Positions 6,795 to 16,352 of a stretch of DNA of 60,046 nt are shown here, in pieces. The notes below the pieces were generated by a model. The model was not told the DNA's origin. It saw only the letters and a list, made by a program, of their open reading frames with translations, and searched no databases. Source of the stretch: Cloacimonetes bacterium UBA5284. GTDB lineage: Bacteria > Cloacimonadota > Cloacimonadia > Cloacimonadales > Cloacimonadaceae. The DNA is taken from contig DHSO01000019.1 in NCBI GenBank assembly GCA_002410505.1, positions 1 through 60,046 on the forward strand, written 5' to 3'. A program made the position numbers and the translations under genes. How positions within the stretch are numbered: the stretch's first letter is position 1; each line of letters opens with the position of its first letter.

Positions 6795-9719
6795 ATGAAG
6801 AAAACCAAGCTTCTACATGGTTTTGAATTGATTCAAAGCCGGGAGATTAGCGAAATCAATTGTCACTATAATCGTTATCATCACCAAAAGAGCGGAGCCG
6901 ACCTGATTCATCTGGCGTGCTCAGATAACAACAAGACTTTCAACATCACTTTCAAAACTATCCCCGAAGACGATACCGGATGCCCGCACATCCTGGAACA
7001 CTCGGTATTGAACGGCAGCAAAAACTACCCTGCGAAAGGCACCTTCATGGAGCTGATCAAAGGTAGCCTAAATACTTTCATCAACGCCATGACATCTTCA
7101 GATTGGACTTCCTACCCGGTAGCTTCCACAAACGACAAGGATTTCATAAACTTGATGAGAGTGTATTTGGACGCAGTGCTGCATCCCAGAATCTACGAAG
7201 AACCCCGCATATTAGATCAAGAAGGCTGGCATTACGAGCTATTCAGCGAAGAGGGTGAGATCAATTATCGTGGCGTGGTCTACAACGAAATGAAGGGTGC
7301 ATTCTCCTCTATCGACAGCATTGTGGGACGCTTTTGCATGCACGCGCAATTTCCGGATACTCCCTATGGCTTCGAAAGCGGTGGCGATCCGGACGCCATT
7401 CCGGAGCTTACACATGAGAAATTCCAACAGTTTCACTCAAAATATTACCACCCTTCAAACAGCAAGATCTGGCTGTATGGAGATATGGATATAGACGCCA
7501 CTTTGAAGATCATCGATGAAGAATATCTCAGCAATTTCAAAGACACCGGCGTCAAAGTGGAATTGCCCTTACAAAAGCCCTTTGAATCAGCAAAACAAAT
7601 AGTGCACCAATACCCGCTGGGCGACGATACAGATCCCCAAGATCAGTATTACCTAGCCTTGAATTTCAGCTATGGCAAGGTTACAGACATTTATCTGGAT
7701 CAGAAGCTCTCGCTTTTGAGTGATTTGCTGATGTATAGCCCGGCATCGCCTTTGAAAAACGTGATTCGGGAATCCGGATTGTGCAAGGATTCCACCATGT
7801 CCGTGCAAAACGATATCCTCCAACCTACCATCACGATTATCTGTAAACAGGTAAAAAAAGAAAGCTTGAAGCCTCTTGCCGACCTCATCCGTAAAGAGTT
7901 GTTACGGATCTCGAAAGAGGGATTTGACAAAAAGATGCTTGAGGCTCTGATCAATTACAAAGAATTCTTCCTGCGTGAAGCTCAGTTGAATCGCATCCCC
8001 AAAGGATTGTTTTACAATCTCAACAGCCTGGGCTTGTGGAACCACGGTGGCGATCCGCTGAATTTCCTGGCATTCGAGGCCTACCTGAAAGAATTGCGTA
8101 AGGGCCTTGCCGAACCCATCTTTGAAAGTCTGCTGGAAGATGTCTTTTTGAAGAACACGCACAGCACTCAGATTCACTTTGAGCCGGTGCCCGGTCTTAT
8201 CGCCAAACAAGAAGCGATCACCAGAGCAAGGCTGGATGACTACAAGAAAAAACTAAGCAAAAAAGATATCGCCAAACTGATCGAACACAACAAAGATTTG
8301 AAGGCCTGGCAGGAAGCTCCGGATAGCGAAGAAGACATTCAGAAGATTCCGCTTCTAAGCCTCAGTGATGTGGACCCAAAGGCACAATCCGTGCCCTGTG
8401 AAAGCGAGATCAACGGTTCCTTCACTCTGTTAAAACATCCCGTTCACACCAATGGCATCGTGTATATGAAGGTGTTCTTTGACCTCGCACACGCCACCGC
8501 CGATGACCTGCCCTGGATCAAGCTTTACACTCAGCTTCTGGGCCAGATCAACAGCGAAAACTACAGCTTTGGGGATCTATCCAATGAGATCAGTAACAAC
8601 ACCGGAGGCATCAACTTGCAGGTGGATGTGGCAAACAGCTATCAAACTCCGGACGATATCCTGCCCAAACTGGTGCTTTCCGGCAAAGCCATAGCTTCCA
8701 AAACCCCAAAATTGATGGATCTCTGCGCAGAATATGCCCTGAGGGCAGTATTGGACAATCCGTCCCGGATCAAAAGTCTGATCCTGGAATTTAAGACTGC
8801 CATGGAACAAACCGTGATCAACGCCGGCATGATGATAACCATCCAGCGAATGTTCGCACCGTTCTCGCAATATCATGCCTACAAAGACAAACTTAATGGC
8901 CTGGAATACTTGAATTTCCTCAGCGATCTTGCCCGAAATATGGAAAATGATATTGAAAAGATCATTGGCGAGCTGAAGTGGGTACAAAAGCATTTCTTCA
9001 ACATCCACAAAGCCATCATCAGCATTACCGCAAACGCTGAACTCATCGATGATGCAGTGAAACAGCTGCCCTCGCTAACCGCGGAATTTGGCACGGATGA
9101 AGTCCCGGCTATCGACCATGAATTTGTAACCGCCGGCATCAACGAAGGGATCGCCGCCCCCATCAAGATACAATATGTGATCAAAGGCGGAAATTTCTTC
9201 CGTAAAGGCTACTCATACTCCGGCAGACTGCGCGTTCTGGCCAATATCCTCAGCAATGAATTTCTGTATAAAGAACTACGTGTAAAGGGCGGAGCCTATG
9301 GTGGGGGAACAAATTTCGGCATGGATGGATATCAATATTTCTATTCCTACCGGGATCCCAACCTGCGTGAAAGCCTGGATGTGTATAACAATGTTCCGGA
9401 GTTCATTCGCAGCTTCAAATGCAGCAAACGAGAAATGGACAAATATATTCTGGGTGAGATCTCACAATTGGATTATCCCAAAACCCCCGAAGGCGTGGGC
9501 AACACCGCGGCAATGGATTATATCACCGGTTTTACCCAGGAAGACCGCCAGCAAATCCGTGATGAAGTGCTGAGCACAAACCTGGAAGACCTGCGTCAAT
9601 ACGCCGATATGATCCAGGCAATTTTGGATAAAAATCACTATGCTATAATGGGTAATGAAGCCAAAATCAAAGATGCGGCAGAACTCTTTGATGTGATCAC
9701 GCCCGTGTTCAAGAAGTGA
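6795..9719 (+). CDS. M16C zinc metallopeptidase (presequence-protease / falcilysin family)
   Basis: The 974-residue protein has the inverted zinc motif HxxEH (H65-I-L-E68-H69) in CPHILEHSVLNG. The distal glutamate lies in VVYNEMKGAFSS, about 80 residues on. The length, the single-chain four-domain layout and the central M16C-associated region (about residues 470-720) match PreP/Cym1-type peptidases, which degrade short unstructured peptides. The R/Y pair that closes the chamber is seen in 'LRVKGGAYGGG' (about 833-844). There is no signal peptide, so it is presumably cytoplasmic. Its stop overlaps the rsgA GTG start (GTGA). Confidence 0.92.
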   Translation: MKKTKLLHGFELIQSREISEINCHYNRYHHQKSGADLIHLACSDNNKTFNITFKTIPEDDTGCPHILEHSVLNGSKNYPAKGTFMELIKGSLNTFINAMTSSDWTSYPVASTNDKDFINLMRVYLDAVLHPRIYEEPRILDQEGWHYELFSEEGEINYRGVVYNEMKGAFSSIDSIVGRFCMHAQFPDTPYGFESGGDPDAIPELTHEKFQQFHSKYYHPSNSKIWLYGDMDIDATLKIIDEEYLSNFKDTGVKVELPLQKPFESAKQIVHQYPLGDDTDPQDQYYLALNFSYGKVTDIYLDQKLSLLSDLLMYSPASPLKNVIRESGLCKDSTMSVQNDILQPTITIICKQVKKESLKPLADLIRKELLRISKEGFDKKMLEALINYKEFFLREAQLNRIPKGLFYNLNSLGLWNHGGDPLNFLAFEAYLKELRKGLAEPIFESLLEDVFLKNTHSTQIHFEPVPGLIAKQEAITRARLDDYKKKLSKKDIAKLIEHNKDLKAWQEAPDSEEDIQKIPLLSLSDVDPKAQSVPCESEINGSFTLLKHPVHTNGIVYMKVFFDLAHATADDLPWIKLYTQLLGQINSENYSFGDLSNEISNNTGGINLQVDVANSYQTPDDILPKLVLSGKAIASKTPKLMDLCAEYALRAVLDNPSRIKSLILEFKTAMEQTVINAGMMITIQRMFAPFSQYHAYKDKLNGLEYLNFLSDLARNMENDIEKIIGELKWVQKHFFNIHKAIISITANAELIDDAVKQLPSLTAEFGTDEVPAIDHEFVTAGINEGIAAPIKIQYVIKGGNFFRKGYSYSGRLRVLANILSNEFLYKELRVKGGAYGGGTNFGMDGYQYFYSYRDPNLRESLDVYNNVPEFIRSFKCSKREMDKYILGEISQLDYPKTPEGVGNTAAMDYITGFTQEDRQQIRDEVLSTNLEDLRQYADMIQAILDKNHYAIMGNEAKIKDAAELFDVITPVFKK

Positions 9720-10780
9720 AACAAAAAGATAAGAAACGTAGCAAAAAATACGACGGCAGACTGAAGAACATCAGTCTGCCGGATCTTGAAGTACTGGACG
9801 ACGAGAAGCATAATACCGGCTTCAAAAGCTCGCGCAGCGCCCATAAACGGGACATCATCCACAAAAGTGGATCGAAGTTGATGAAAGGGCGGGTAATCGA
9901 AGTGATGAGCAATTATCAATGCCGCATAAAACTGGAAGACAAAGAAGTATACGCCTCCATCGGTGGACGCCTGAAGCAGTTTAAAAACGAAGCTAGCGGC
10001 ATCCTGGCAGTGGGAGACTATGTGCAAGTGGATACATCCCTTAAGCCGGATTACCGCGTCGAAAACATCCTCCCCCGCATAAACAGTATGATCCGTTATA
10101 GCAGCGGTTCCTTTCAAAAAGAAATCGCTCTGGCTGCCAATATCGACCAAATCGTAATCACGACTTCCTGGCGCATGCCGATCTTCAAACCGGGCCTCGT
10201 AGATCGATATCTCATAATGGCGGCAAAATTCAATATTCGACCTATCCTGGTGCTAAACAAAATCGACCTATGCGAGGATTTTGATGAGCTTGAGGATGAG
10301 ATCGCCTACTACAAAGAATCCGGCATGTCGGTGATCCTCACTTCGGTAGTAGATGGTCGCGGCATTGCGGAGCTGAAAGCAGAATTGAAGGGAAGGGACA
10401 CCGTGTTCTCCGGTCACTCCGGAGCAGGGAAAAGCTCGCTGATCAACGCGTTGGAACCGGGGCTGGAATTACTCACGGCCGAGGTAAGCGATTATAACGA
10501 AAAAGGTAAGCATACCACAACGCAGGCTGTGATGTTGCCCTTCAGTTTCGGGGGATACTTAATCGACACCCCCGGCATCAAAACCCTTGTCCTGCATCAG
10601 GAAGATAAACCTATAGTACCAAAGCTTTTCCCGGGCTTCGATCGCTTCTATCCACATTGCCGCTTTCGGGATTGCACACATATTCATGAGGAGGGATGTG
10701 CCGTTCTCGCAGCGATGGAAGCTGGCGGTCTGGACCCTTTACGTTATGAATCCTACCGCTGGATAATGGACAATATATGA
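9716..10780 (+). CDS. rsgA: Small ribosomal subunit biogenesis GTPase RsgA
   Basis: The 354-residue circularly permuted GTPase assists late 30S maturation. It has an OB domain (about 57-125), then the permuted order G4 (LNKIDL), G1 (GHSGAGKSS), G3 (DTPG). The C-terminal zinc motif is C-x4-C-x-H-x5-C (CRFRDCTHIHEEGC). The first ~55 residues are a lysine-rich extension, longer than usual but typical in character. The start is GTG in a 4-bp overlap with the peptidase gene. It overlaps nadK by 4 bp downstream. Confidence 0.93.
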   Translation: MKQKDKKRSKKYDGRLKNISLPDLEVLDDEKHNTGFKSSRSAHKRDIIHKSGSKLMKGRVIEVMSNYQCRIKLEDKEVYASIGGRLKQFKNEASGILAVGDYVQVDTSLKPDYRVENILPRINSMIRYSSGSFQKEIALAANIDQIVITTSWRMPIFKPGLVDRYLIMAAKFNIRPILVLNKIDLCEDFDELEDEIAYYKESGMSVILTSVVDGRGIAELKAELKGRDTVFSGHSGAGKSSLINALEPGLELLTAEVSDYNEKGKHTTTQAVMLPFSFGGYLIDTPGIKTLVLHQEDKPIVPKLFPGFDRFYPHCRFRDCTHIHEEGCAVLAAMEAGGLDPLRYESYRWIMDNI

Positions 10781-11661
10781 GAAATTTCGCAGTATATATC
10801 AATCCCGGTTTTGCCGATAAAGCCAGCATTTTCCGCCTGCTCTACAGTCTCATCGAGGAAGATAAGAGCCAGAACACTACCGGAAAAGCATTACTATTCT
10901 ATGGAGAATACAGTCAAAAAGATATCCTTCAAGAGCCCGTGAAGGTAGTCGATTTCTACCAGAAAAGTAAGGTTCCGCCCATAGATTGCATTCTGGTCTT
11001 TGGCGGTGATGGCACCATCCTGAGAGCAAAAGACCTGGCGCTAAAGACCGGTGCACCCATTCTGGGCATAAACTTGGGCTATCTGGGCTTTCTTTCCGAG
11101 AGCACCTTGCCGGAGATTAGCGCCTCCATCCGGGATCTGGTGGCAGGAAAATACAAGATTTTATCCCGCATGCTGATCACCTGTATGCTGAAACGTGGAG
11201 ACAAGGTGATCCAACAAGGACAGGCTCTAAACGACGTTGTGGTATATAAAGGAGAGAATCCGGGCTTGATTAATACCCGCATCTTTGCCAAAGGACGCTA
11301 TGTCTTTGATGCCCGTTGCGACGGTGTCGTGGTTTGCACTCCCACCGGATCCACTGCCTATTCACTATCCGCCGGAGGACCTATCCTTGCTCCTCAGATG
11401 AAGGCCATGGTTCTCAGCCCACTCAATCCTCATATACTCACGATTCGTCCCATGGTATTTCCCTCGGATGAAAAGCTGTGCCTGAAGATATACAAACTCT
11501 CTCAGAGTGCGTGGCTCCAGATCGATGGCAGCAATGTGTGCCCGGTTCAAGAACAAGATGAGTTGCACATCACCGCCTCCCCCGGGGAAGTTCGCTTTAT
11601 CAAGCTGTCCAAACGTACTTTCTACCGCATTCTGCGCAATAAAATGCACTTAGGAAAATGA
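10777..11661 (+). CDS. nadK: NAD kinase
   Basis: The 294-residue enzyme phosphorylates NAD+ to NADP+. Motifs are GGDGTILRAKDL (about 70-81), the NE/D site 'LNDVVV', and the glycine-rich TPTGSTAYSLSAGGPIL. Length and order are standard for bacterial PpnK. It overlaps rsgA and recN by 4 bp on each side. The nadK-recN pairing is common in bacteria. Confidence 0.95.
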   Translation: MRNFAVYINPGFADKASIFRLLYSLIEEDKSQNTTGKALLFYGEYSQKDILQEPVKVVDFYQKSKVPPIDCILVFGGDGTILRAKDLALKTGAPILGINLGYLGFLSESTLPEISASIRDLVAGKYKILSRMLITCMLKRGDKVIQQGQALNDVVVYKGENPGLINTRIFAKGRYVFDARCDGVVVCTPTGSTAYSLSAGGPILAPQMKAMVLSPLNPHILTIRPMVFPSDEKLCLKIYKLSQSAWLQIDGSNVCPVQEQDELHITASPGEVRFIKLSKRTFYRILRNKMHLGK

Positions 11662-13367
11662 TGCTGAGCGAGATCTACATCAAAAACTATATTCTGGTTC
11701 CCGAGCTGAGGATGCCGTTCAAAGCCGGGTTAAGCGTGATTACCGGCGAAACCGGTGCCGGTAAATCCATCCTGGTGGGCTCTATCGGGATCATCCTGGG
11801 CGATAGCCCTGCAGGATTGGAAGCTTGGGATAAAGATCGTCCCATATACCTAGAAGCCAGCTTCAAACCAGGAGATAATGATGAACTCAAAGCCGATTTA
11901 CAGGATATCACCATTGACCGGGAGGATGAACTGATCCTGGCGCGAGAGATCTCCAAAACCGGAAAATCCTCATATTATATTGGCGGCAGAAAAGTCTCGG
12001 CATCTGTAATGAAATCGCTGAAGCCACTACTGCTGGATTTTCACCATCAACGCGATCAACAGAAAATACTGCTCTCCGCCTATCAACTGGAGATAGTAGA
12101 TCGCTTTGCCGGCTGTGTGGACCTACGGGAGGAATTTCGCCGGGACTGGCACGCTCTGAAACGCTTGCGGGCAGAACTGGAAGCAATGCAAAAGCAACAA
12201 GAAGAGCAAAGCCGGATGATCGAGCTTTATCGTTATCAATTTGCAGAATTGGAAAGCGCAGATATCAAAACCGGGGAAGATATTGCTTTGCAAAAAGAGT
12301 ATGAATTGCTCTCGCACTCAATGGATATCCTCAGCCTGGGGCAAAGCATGAACCAGACTATGTTTGAAAGCGAAAACAGCATTTTTGACCGCCTGGGGCA
12401 TTTTGCCGGACAGTTGGAACAATACAAAAGCTTGAACCATTCACTGCAGAACGCCGGGCGATATCTTGCGGACGCGCTGGAAGCTCTGCGCTCCACATCC
12501 TTCGAACTATCCGGTATACTGGATAGCCTGAATCCGGACCCCATCCGCATCAGCGAGATCGAGGAACGCCTGAATTTGATCAATTCCCTTTTGCATAAAC
12601 ACAGAGTAAAAAGTGTGGAAGACTTGCAACAGCTTTTTGCGCAACGCAAAGCCGAGATTGCAGCCGCTCAAAGTTTTGAGAGCAACATCAATGATACTCG
12701 CAAGAAACTGGATGATAGCATCTTAGCCATCATAGAAAAAGCCGATGAGCTGAGCCAAATTCGTCAGAAAGCCGCTCAAAAATTAAGCTCAGCGTTGGAA
12801 CAAAGCATCAGAAAATTAGCTATGAAAGATGCCCGCTTCAAGATTAGGATTGACAAAAAAAGTAAAATTCAAATAAATAATCTGGATGCTTTATCTGCCT
12901 TCTCAGATACTGGACAGGACAGAGTGGAGTTTCTCTTTTCGGCAAATGCCGGCAGCGAATTGAAAAGCCTTGCCGCAGTAGCCAGTGGTGGAGAAATGAG
13001 CCGAATCCTATTGGGAATAAAGGAAGTATTGGTTAGCAAAGAGAGTGCGAGACTACTGATTCTGGACGAAATCGACGCGGGAATCGGGGGAAAAACAGCC
13101 GACAAGGTTGCCGCTTGCATAGCTCAGATAGCCACAAAGCATCCGGTTCTTGTGGTAACACATCTGGCACAAATAGCGGCCGCAGCGAACACTCATATCG
13201 CGGTTGAGAAAAGTGCCGGCACCAAAACTAGTGTAAGCCTAAGAGTTCTAAACCGGAAGGAGCGCATCAGTGAATTGGCCAGGATGCTTTCCGGTAGCGC
13301 TTCACCCACCGCGTTGAAGCACGCGGAAGAGCTCATCAGCAAAAATAAAGAGGAACAAAGTGAGTAA
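11658..13367 (+). CDS. recN: DNA repair protein RecN
   Basis: This 569-residue SMC-like ATPase acts in double-strand break repair. It shows Walker A GETGAGKS (about 30-37), long coiled-coil arms (about 150-360), the ABC signature SGGEMSRILLGIK (about 441-453) and Walker B LLILDEIDAGIGG. Full length is typical. The start overlaps nadK (ATGA); a second ATG follows immediately (11661), so the true start could be one codon later. It overlaps the next gene by 8 bp. Confidence 0.95.
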   Translation: MMLSEIYIKNYILVPELRMPFKAGLSVITGETGAGKSILVGSIGIILGDSPAGLEAWDKDRPIYLEASFKPGDNDELKADLQDITIDREDELILAREISKTGKSSYYIGGRKVSASVMKSLKPLLLDFHHQRDQQKILLSAYQLEIVDRFAGCVDLREEFRRDWHALKRLRAELEAMQKQQEEQSRMIELYRYQFAELESADIKTGEDIALQKEYELLSHSMDILSLGQSMNQTMFESENSIFDRLGHFAGQLEQYKSLNHSLQNAGRYLADALEALRSTSFELSGILDSLNPDPIRISEIEERLNLINSLLHKHRVKSVEDLQQLFAQRKAEIAAAQSFESNINDTRKKLDDSILAIIEKADELSQIRQKAAQKLSSALEQSIRKLAMKDARFKIRIDKKSKIQINNLDALSAFSDTGQDRVEFLFSANAGSELKSLAAVASGGEMSRILLGIKEVLVSKESARLLILDEIDAGIGGKTADKVAACIAQIATKHPVLVVTHLAQIAAAANTHIAVEKSAGTKTSVSLRVLNRKERISELARMLSGSASPTALKHAEELISKNKEEQSE

Positions 13368-14262
13368 AAGATTACCTGCCAGCAGACTAAAAGGGATAGC
13401 AATATTCATCGTATTCTTGGCTTTAGCCGTCACCATAGTGCAATACCAGGGTCGTGATTCCAATAATGTCAATATGGATTTCAAAAACAGCGCCAGTGAA
13501 TACAGAGACCTGATGTTCATCAATAAAGCACGCATAGAATTTAGTGCAACGGATATCCCCACAGCACAAGATGGGATAAATAAAATCATCAACGAAAAGG
13601 GCAAACAGCGCATCCGCAAGCAAAATGACAGCAATTCCGGGGCTTATCTTTTCTCCGTTCCTCAAAACGAGCTGGATGGCATTATCGCCGAACTGAAGAC
13701 TTTCGGCTCCGTTGGCGCACAAACAGAACAAATCGATACATCTTTGGTGAATCTTGATTACAACACAGAAAGCGCTCGGCTTGCCAGCTACGAAAATGAA
13801 CTGGCAGAGCTCGACAAAGTCCGCTTTCCTACCGAGCAGCAAAACCGCAGAAAGGAATCTTTGCATCAGTTGATCCGCGAATCCGGCCACAAGCTGGATA
13901 AGCTTCGTGAGGAAGATAATGTGCTGCTGTATATCACATTAAAGCCGATCCAAGCAAGCAACCACTGGTTAAGTACAGTCAAAACACTCAGTGCCATGTT
14001 TATCTTTTGGCTAGGTATCTTTGCCGTGGCCTTTATCTTGATTTATTTCGGTACCAAGCTCCTGATGTATTTACTTGCCGCTCTTGGCGTAAAGGGAATC
14101 AATACCAGCGGTTTGGGAGGTAGTTACAATTATAATGGTAGCTATTCCAGTTATGGTCGCTACAATTCTCGCTATGGGTCCAACTCCAGTAAGCGCAAGG
14201 TAAAACGTATCTACAAAGACAAAAGCGATTCCTCCGGGGATAAGGACAATACCGATAACTAA
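13360..14262 (+). CDS. DUF4349 domain membrane protein
   Basis: The 300-residue protein starts at GTG 13360, overlapping recN by 8 bp. It has an N-terminal membrane anchor (about 8-27), an extracytoplasmic DUF4349 region (about 40-215), a second membrane segment (about 215-245), and a low-complexity tail rich in Gly, Tyr and Ser (about 248-275). DUF4349 spans 'INKARIEFSATD', the 'DTSLVNLDYN' motif and a short coiled coil near 150-185. Function is unknown; related proteins are anchored with the DUF4349 domain outside. The tail ends in charged KRKVKRIYKDKSDSSGD. Confidence 0.8.
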   Translation: MSKRLPASRLKGIAIFIVFLALAVTIVQYQGRDSNNVNMDFKNSASEYRDLMFINKARIEFSATDIPTAQDGINKIINEKGKQRIRKQNDSNSGAYLFSVPQNELDGIIAELKTFGSVGAQTEQIDTSLVNLDYNTESARLASYENELAELDKVRFPTEQQNRRKESLHQLIRESGHKLDKLREEDNVLLYITLKPIQASNHWLSTVKTLSAMFIFWLGIFAVAFILIYFGTKLLMYLLAALGVKGINTSGLGGSYNYNGSYSSYGRYNSRYGSNSSKRKVKRIYKDKSDSSGDKDNTDN

Positions 14263-14283
14263 TATATAAAGCAGGAGTTTATA

Positions 14284-14727
14284 ATGGTTTTACTGGCCTG
14301 GCATATCTGGATGATCTTGGGTATCATCTTCATCATCATCGAAATCTTTGACCCGGCATTCTTCTTTGTATCTCTGGGTATTGGAGCTATCGTAACCGGT
14401 CTCCTGGCTTTGTTGCCCTTTGTGCAAAACAGCGTCTTACTCCAGATATTCCTGTTCGCGATCTTCAGTTTCATTGCTTTTCTCTTTATGCGCAAACTGG
14501 GCAAAAAGGTACTGGCTCATCCGGGTGAAGAGACCAATGTATATGCTCTGAAGGGAAAGATTGCCCATGTAAGTGTCGCCATCCCCGCGGAATCCAAAGG
14601 CTATGTGAAAGTGGGTGGCGAAGAATGGGTGGCCGTTGCTGAAGACAATATGCACATAGACATCGGAGAAAAAGTGCTGATTACCGGTATTGACGGCAAT
14701 AAATTGATCGTAAAGAAAAGTAACTGA
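14284..14727 (+). CDS. NfeD-like membrane protein
   Basis: The 147-residue protein has hydrophobic segments at about 6-25, 28-48 and 50-68, then a C-terminal OB-fold domain (about 80-145, 'GKIAHVSVAIPAESKGYVKV' and 'VLITGIDGNKLIVKK'). This is the short NfeD form. NfeD proteins usually partner stomatin/SPFH proteins or membrane peptidases, but no such partner lies next to it. AGGAG precedes the ATG by a few bases. It follows the DUF4349 gene by 21 bp and is probably co-transcribed. Confidence 0.85.
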   Translation: MVLLAWHIWMILGIIFIIIEIFDPAFFFVSLGIGAIVTGLLALLPFVQNSVLLQIFLFAIFSFIAFLFMRKLGKKVLAHPGEETNVYALKGKIAHVSVAIPAESKGYVKVGGEEWVAVAEDNMHIDIGEKVLITGIDGNKLIVKKSN

Positions 14728-14791
14728 TAGAGATAATGTCTCTACCCGAATATCGAGCGCCACAGCATCTCAAAATAAAAGGAGAAGACTT

Positions 14792-15550
14792 ATGATAAAA
14801 AAGCTATCCTTCATATCTCTTTATGTTTTACTCACAGTCCTACTTGTTTCTTGCAGTACAAAAGAGAAGTCCGTGCTTCGCATCGGGATGAATGTGGAAT
14901 TCCCTCCCTTTGCGTCTATTGTGGACAGCACTTTCGTGGGAGTAGATGTGGATATCAGCCACAAAATCGCCGAGAAACTTGATATGCCATACGAGATTGT
15001 AAACATGCAGTTTGATAATCTGATCAACGCTTTGAACTCTGATAAGGTGGATCTAATCATCTCTGCGATGTCCATCACCGAAGACAGAGCACGCATTGTG
15101 GATTTCAGTAAACCATACTACAGGGCCACTCAGGTGCTGATTGCCTCAGATAAGAGCCCGGAAATGCCCGAAAGTGAAGAACAATTGAAGAACTTCAAGA
15201 TCGGTGTACTTCATGGCAGCACTGCCCATAAATACGTCACCGAGACCTTTGTGGACAAGGATCTGATGCCCAAAAGCGCAATGCTAAGCTACGCCACAAA
15301 CACCGAAGCTATTGCTGACTTGATCGCGGGGAATATAGATTTTATGGTGAACGACAGCAGCGCGGCTTTTGGTTTTTCTCAGAGCCATCCTATCTTTATG
15401 GGAATGGAATTGGACACTCTGGAAGAATACGCTATCGCCATGCCCCGTGATGGCCGCTACAACGAGAAAGTAAAGAATGCCCTGCAAGATCTGATCGATA
15501 GTGGAGAGCTTGCTTCGATTATCTCAAACTACATAGCAGCCCCAAAATAA
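14792..15550 (+). CDS. Amino-acid ABC transporter substrate-binding lipoprotein (SBP_bac_3)
   Basis: The 252-residue protein has a lipobox LVSC with Cys21 and then a family-3 solute-binding domain. Its features are 'IGMNVEFPPFASI', 'GVDVDISHKIAEKL', 'LNSDKVDLIISAMSIT' and the second-lobe 'IGVLHGSTAHKY'. Such proteins capture polar amino acids for an ABC importer, but no permease or ATPase of that type is adjacent. An AAAAGGAG site precedes the ATG. It is the last gene before a strong terminator. Confidence 0.9.
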   Translation: MIKKLSFISLYVLLTVLLVSCSTKEKSVLRIGMNVEFPPFASIVDSTFVGVDVDISHKIAEKLDMPYEIVNMQFDNLINALNSDKVDLIISAMSITEDRARIVDFSKPYYRATQVLIASDKSPEMPESEEQLKNFKIGVLHGSTAHKYVTETFVDKDLMPKSAMLSYATNTEAIADLIAGNIDFMVNDSSAAFGFSQSHPIFMGMELDTLEEYAIAMPRDGRYNEKVKNALQDLIDSGELASIISNYIAAPK

Positions 15551-15581
15551 AACAGCAAAGCCCGCTTGACTCTGCTGTTTT
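15549..15581. terminator. Bidirectional hairpin terminator
   Basis: AAAACAGCA (15549-15557) and TGCTGTTTT (15573-15581) form a perfect 9-bp stem with a 15-base loop. The A and T ends give a U tract on either strand. It lies between the converging binding-protein gene and rpmA. Confidence 0.85.
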
Positions 15582-15600
15582 ATATCTCTAACTTAATTAT

Positions 15601-15861
15601 TTATTCGCTGATTGGCTCAACGCTTACGAACTTTTTACCGGCCTTTTTGGTGACGAATTTCACGTGACCGTCGATAAGGCTGAATATGGTGAAATCTCTT
15701 CCGAGTCCCACATTGCTACCGGGATGAATCTTCGTGCCTTTCTGGCGCACAATGATATTGCCGGCGCTTACATACTCACTGCCGTATTTTTTTACACCAC
15801 GGTATTTGGGATTGCTGTCCCGACCGTTACGACTGCTTCCAACACCTTTCTTATGTGCCAT
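15601..15861 (-). CDS. rpmA: 50S ribosomal protein L27
   Basis: The 86-residue protein begins MAHKKGVGSSRNGRDSNPK and contains 'IIVRQKGTKIHPGSNVG', the standard L27 sequence. It lacks the short cleaved N-terminal extension seen in Firmicutes; it starts directly at the A-H-K-K segment that reaches the peptidyl-transferase centre. It follows rplU by 14 bp. Confidence 0.98.
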   Translation of the reverse strand: MAHKKGVGSSRNGRDSNPKYRGVKKYGSEYVSAGNIIVRQKGTKIHPGSNVGLGRDFTIFSLIDGHVKFVTKKAGKKFVSVEPISE

Positions 15862-15875
15862 ATATGTATCCTTCC

Positions 15876-16190
15876 TTAAGCCCGAATCTCGGTAACTTTA
15901 ATATCGGTGAATTGCTCACGGTAACCCTTTTTCACACGGTAGCCTTTACGGCGTTTGTGATGATATATTACCTTTTTCTTACCTTTACCGTGGTCAATAA
16001 CTTCTGCTACGATCGCGGCGCCTTCGACTACGGGAGTGCCCACTATTACTTCTTCGTCTTTGCGAACCAGAAGTACGCGGTCAAATTCGATAGTCTGACC
16101 GGGCTCTGCCGTATTCAGCAAGGGAACGCGTAGTACTGCGTTTTTTTCAGCCCTGAACTGAAATCCTTTAATGTCAACGATGGCGTACAT
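15876..16190 (-). CDS. rplU: 50S ribosomal protein L21
   Basis: The 104-residue L21 begins MYAIVDIKGFQFRAEK and ends in the basic 'HHKRRKGYRVKKGYRE' region. I chose the second of two tandem ATGs (16190), because AAGGAG lies 5 bp before it and the product matches the normal L21 start. The first ATG (16193) would have only a 2-bp spacer. It forms the usual rplU-rpmA pair. Confidence 0.97.
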   Translation of the reverse strand: MYAIVDIKGFQFRAEKNAVLRVPLLNTAEPGQTIEFDRVLLVRKDEEVIVGTPVVEGAAIVAEVIDHGKGKKKVIYHHKRRKGYRVKKGYREQFTDIKVTEIRA

Positions 16191-16222
16191 CATATCTCCT
16201 TGTAATTTCTATATGGAAAAGC

Positions 16223-16251
16223 ATGATTTTTGAAGACCTGATATCTGTCAA
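16223..16251 (-). promoter_or_regulatory. Promoter of rplU-rpmA
   Basis: On the minus strand a perfect TTGACA (16246-16251) is followed after 17 bp by AATCAT (16223-16228), about 33 bp before the rplU start. The -10 is weak (4 of 6), the -35 and the spacing are ideal. Confidence 0.45.
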
Positions 16252-16352
16252 GCAGAAAGCTTCAAGAATATTGCATCTGAATAGCACACATGCACTTGCG
16301 CTCCGGATAATTACCCCGGATAGCCATTCAGCCCTGCCAGAAAATGTATTAC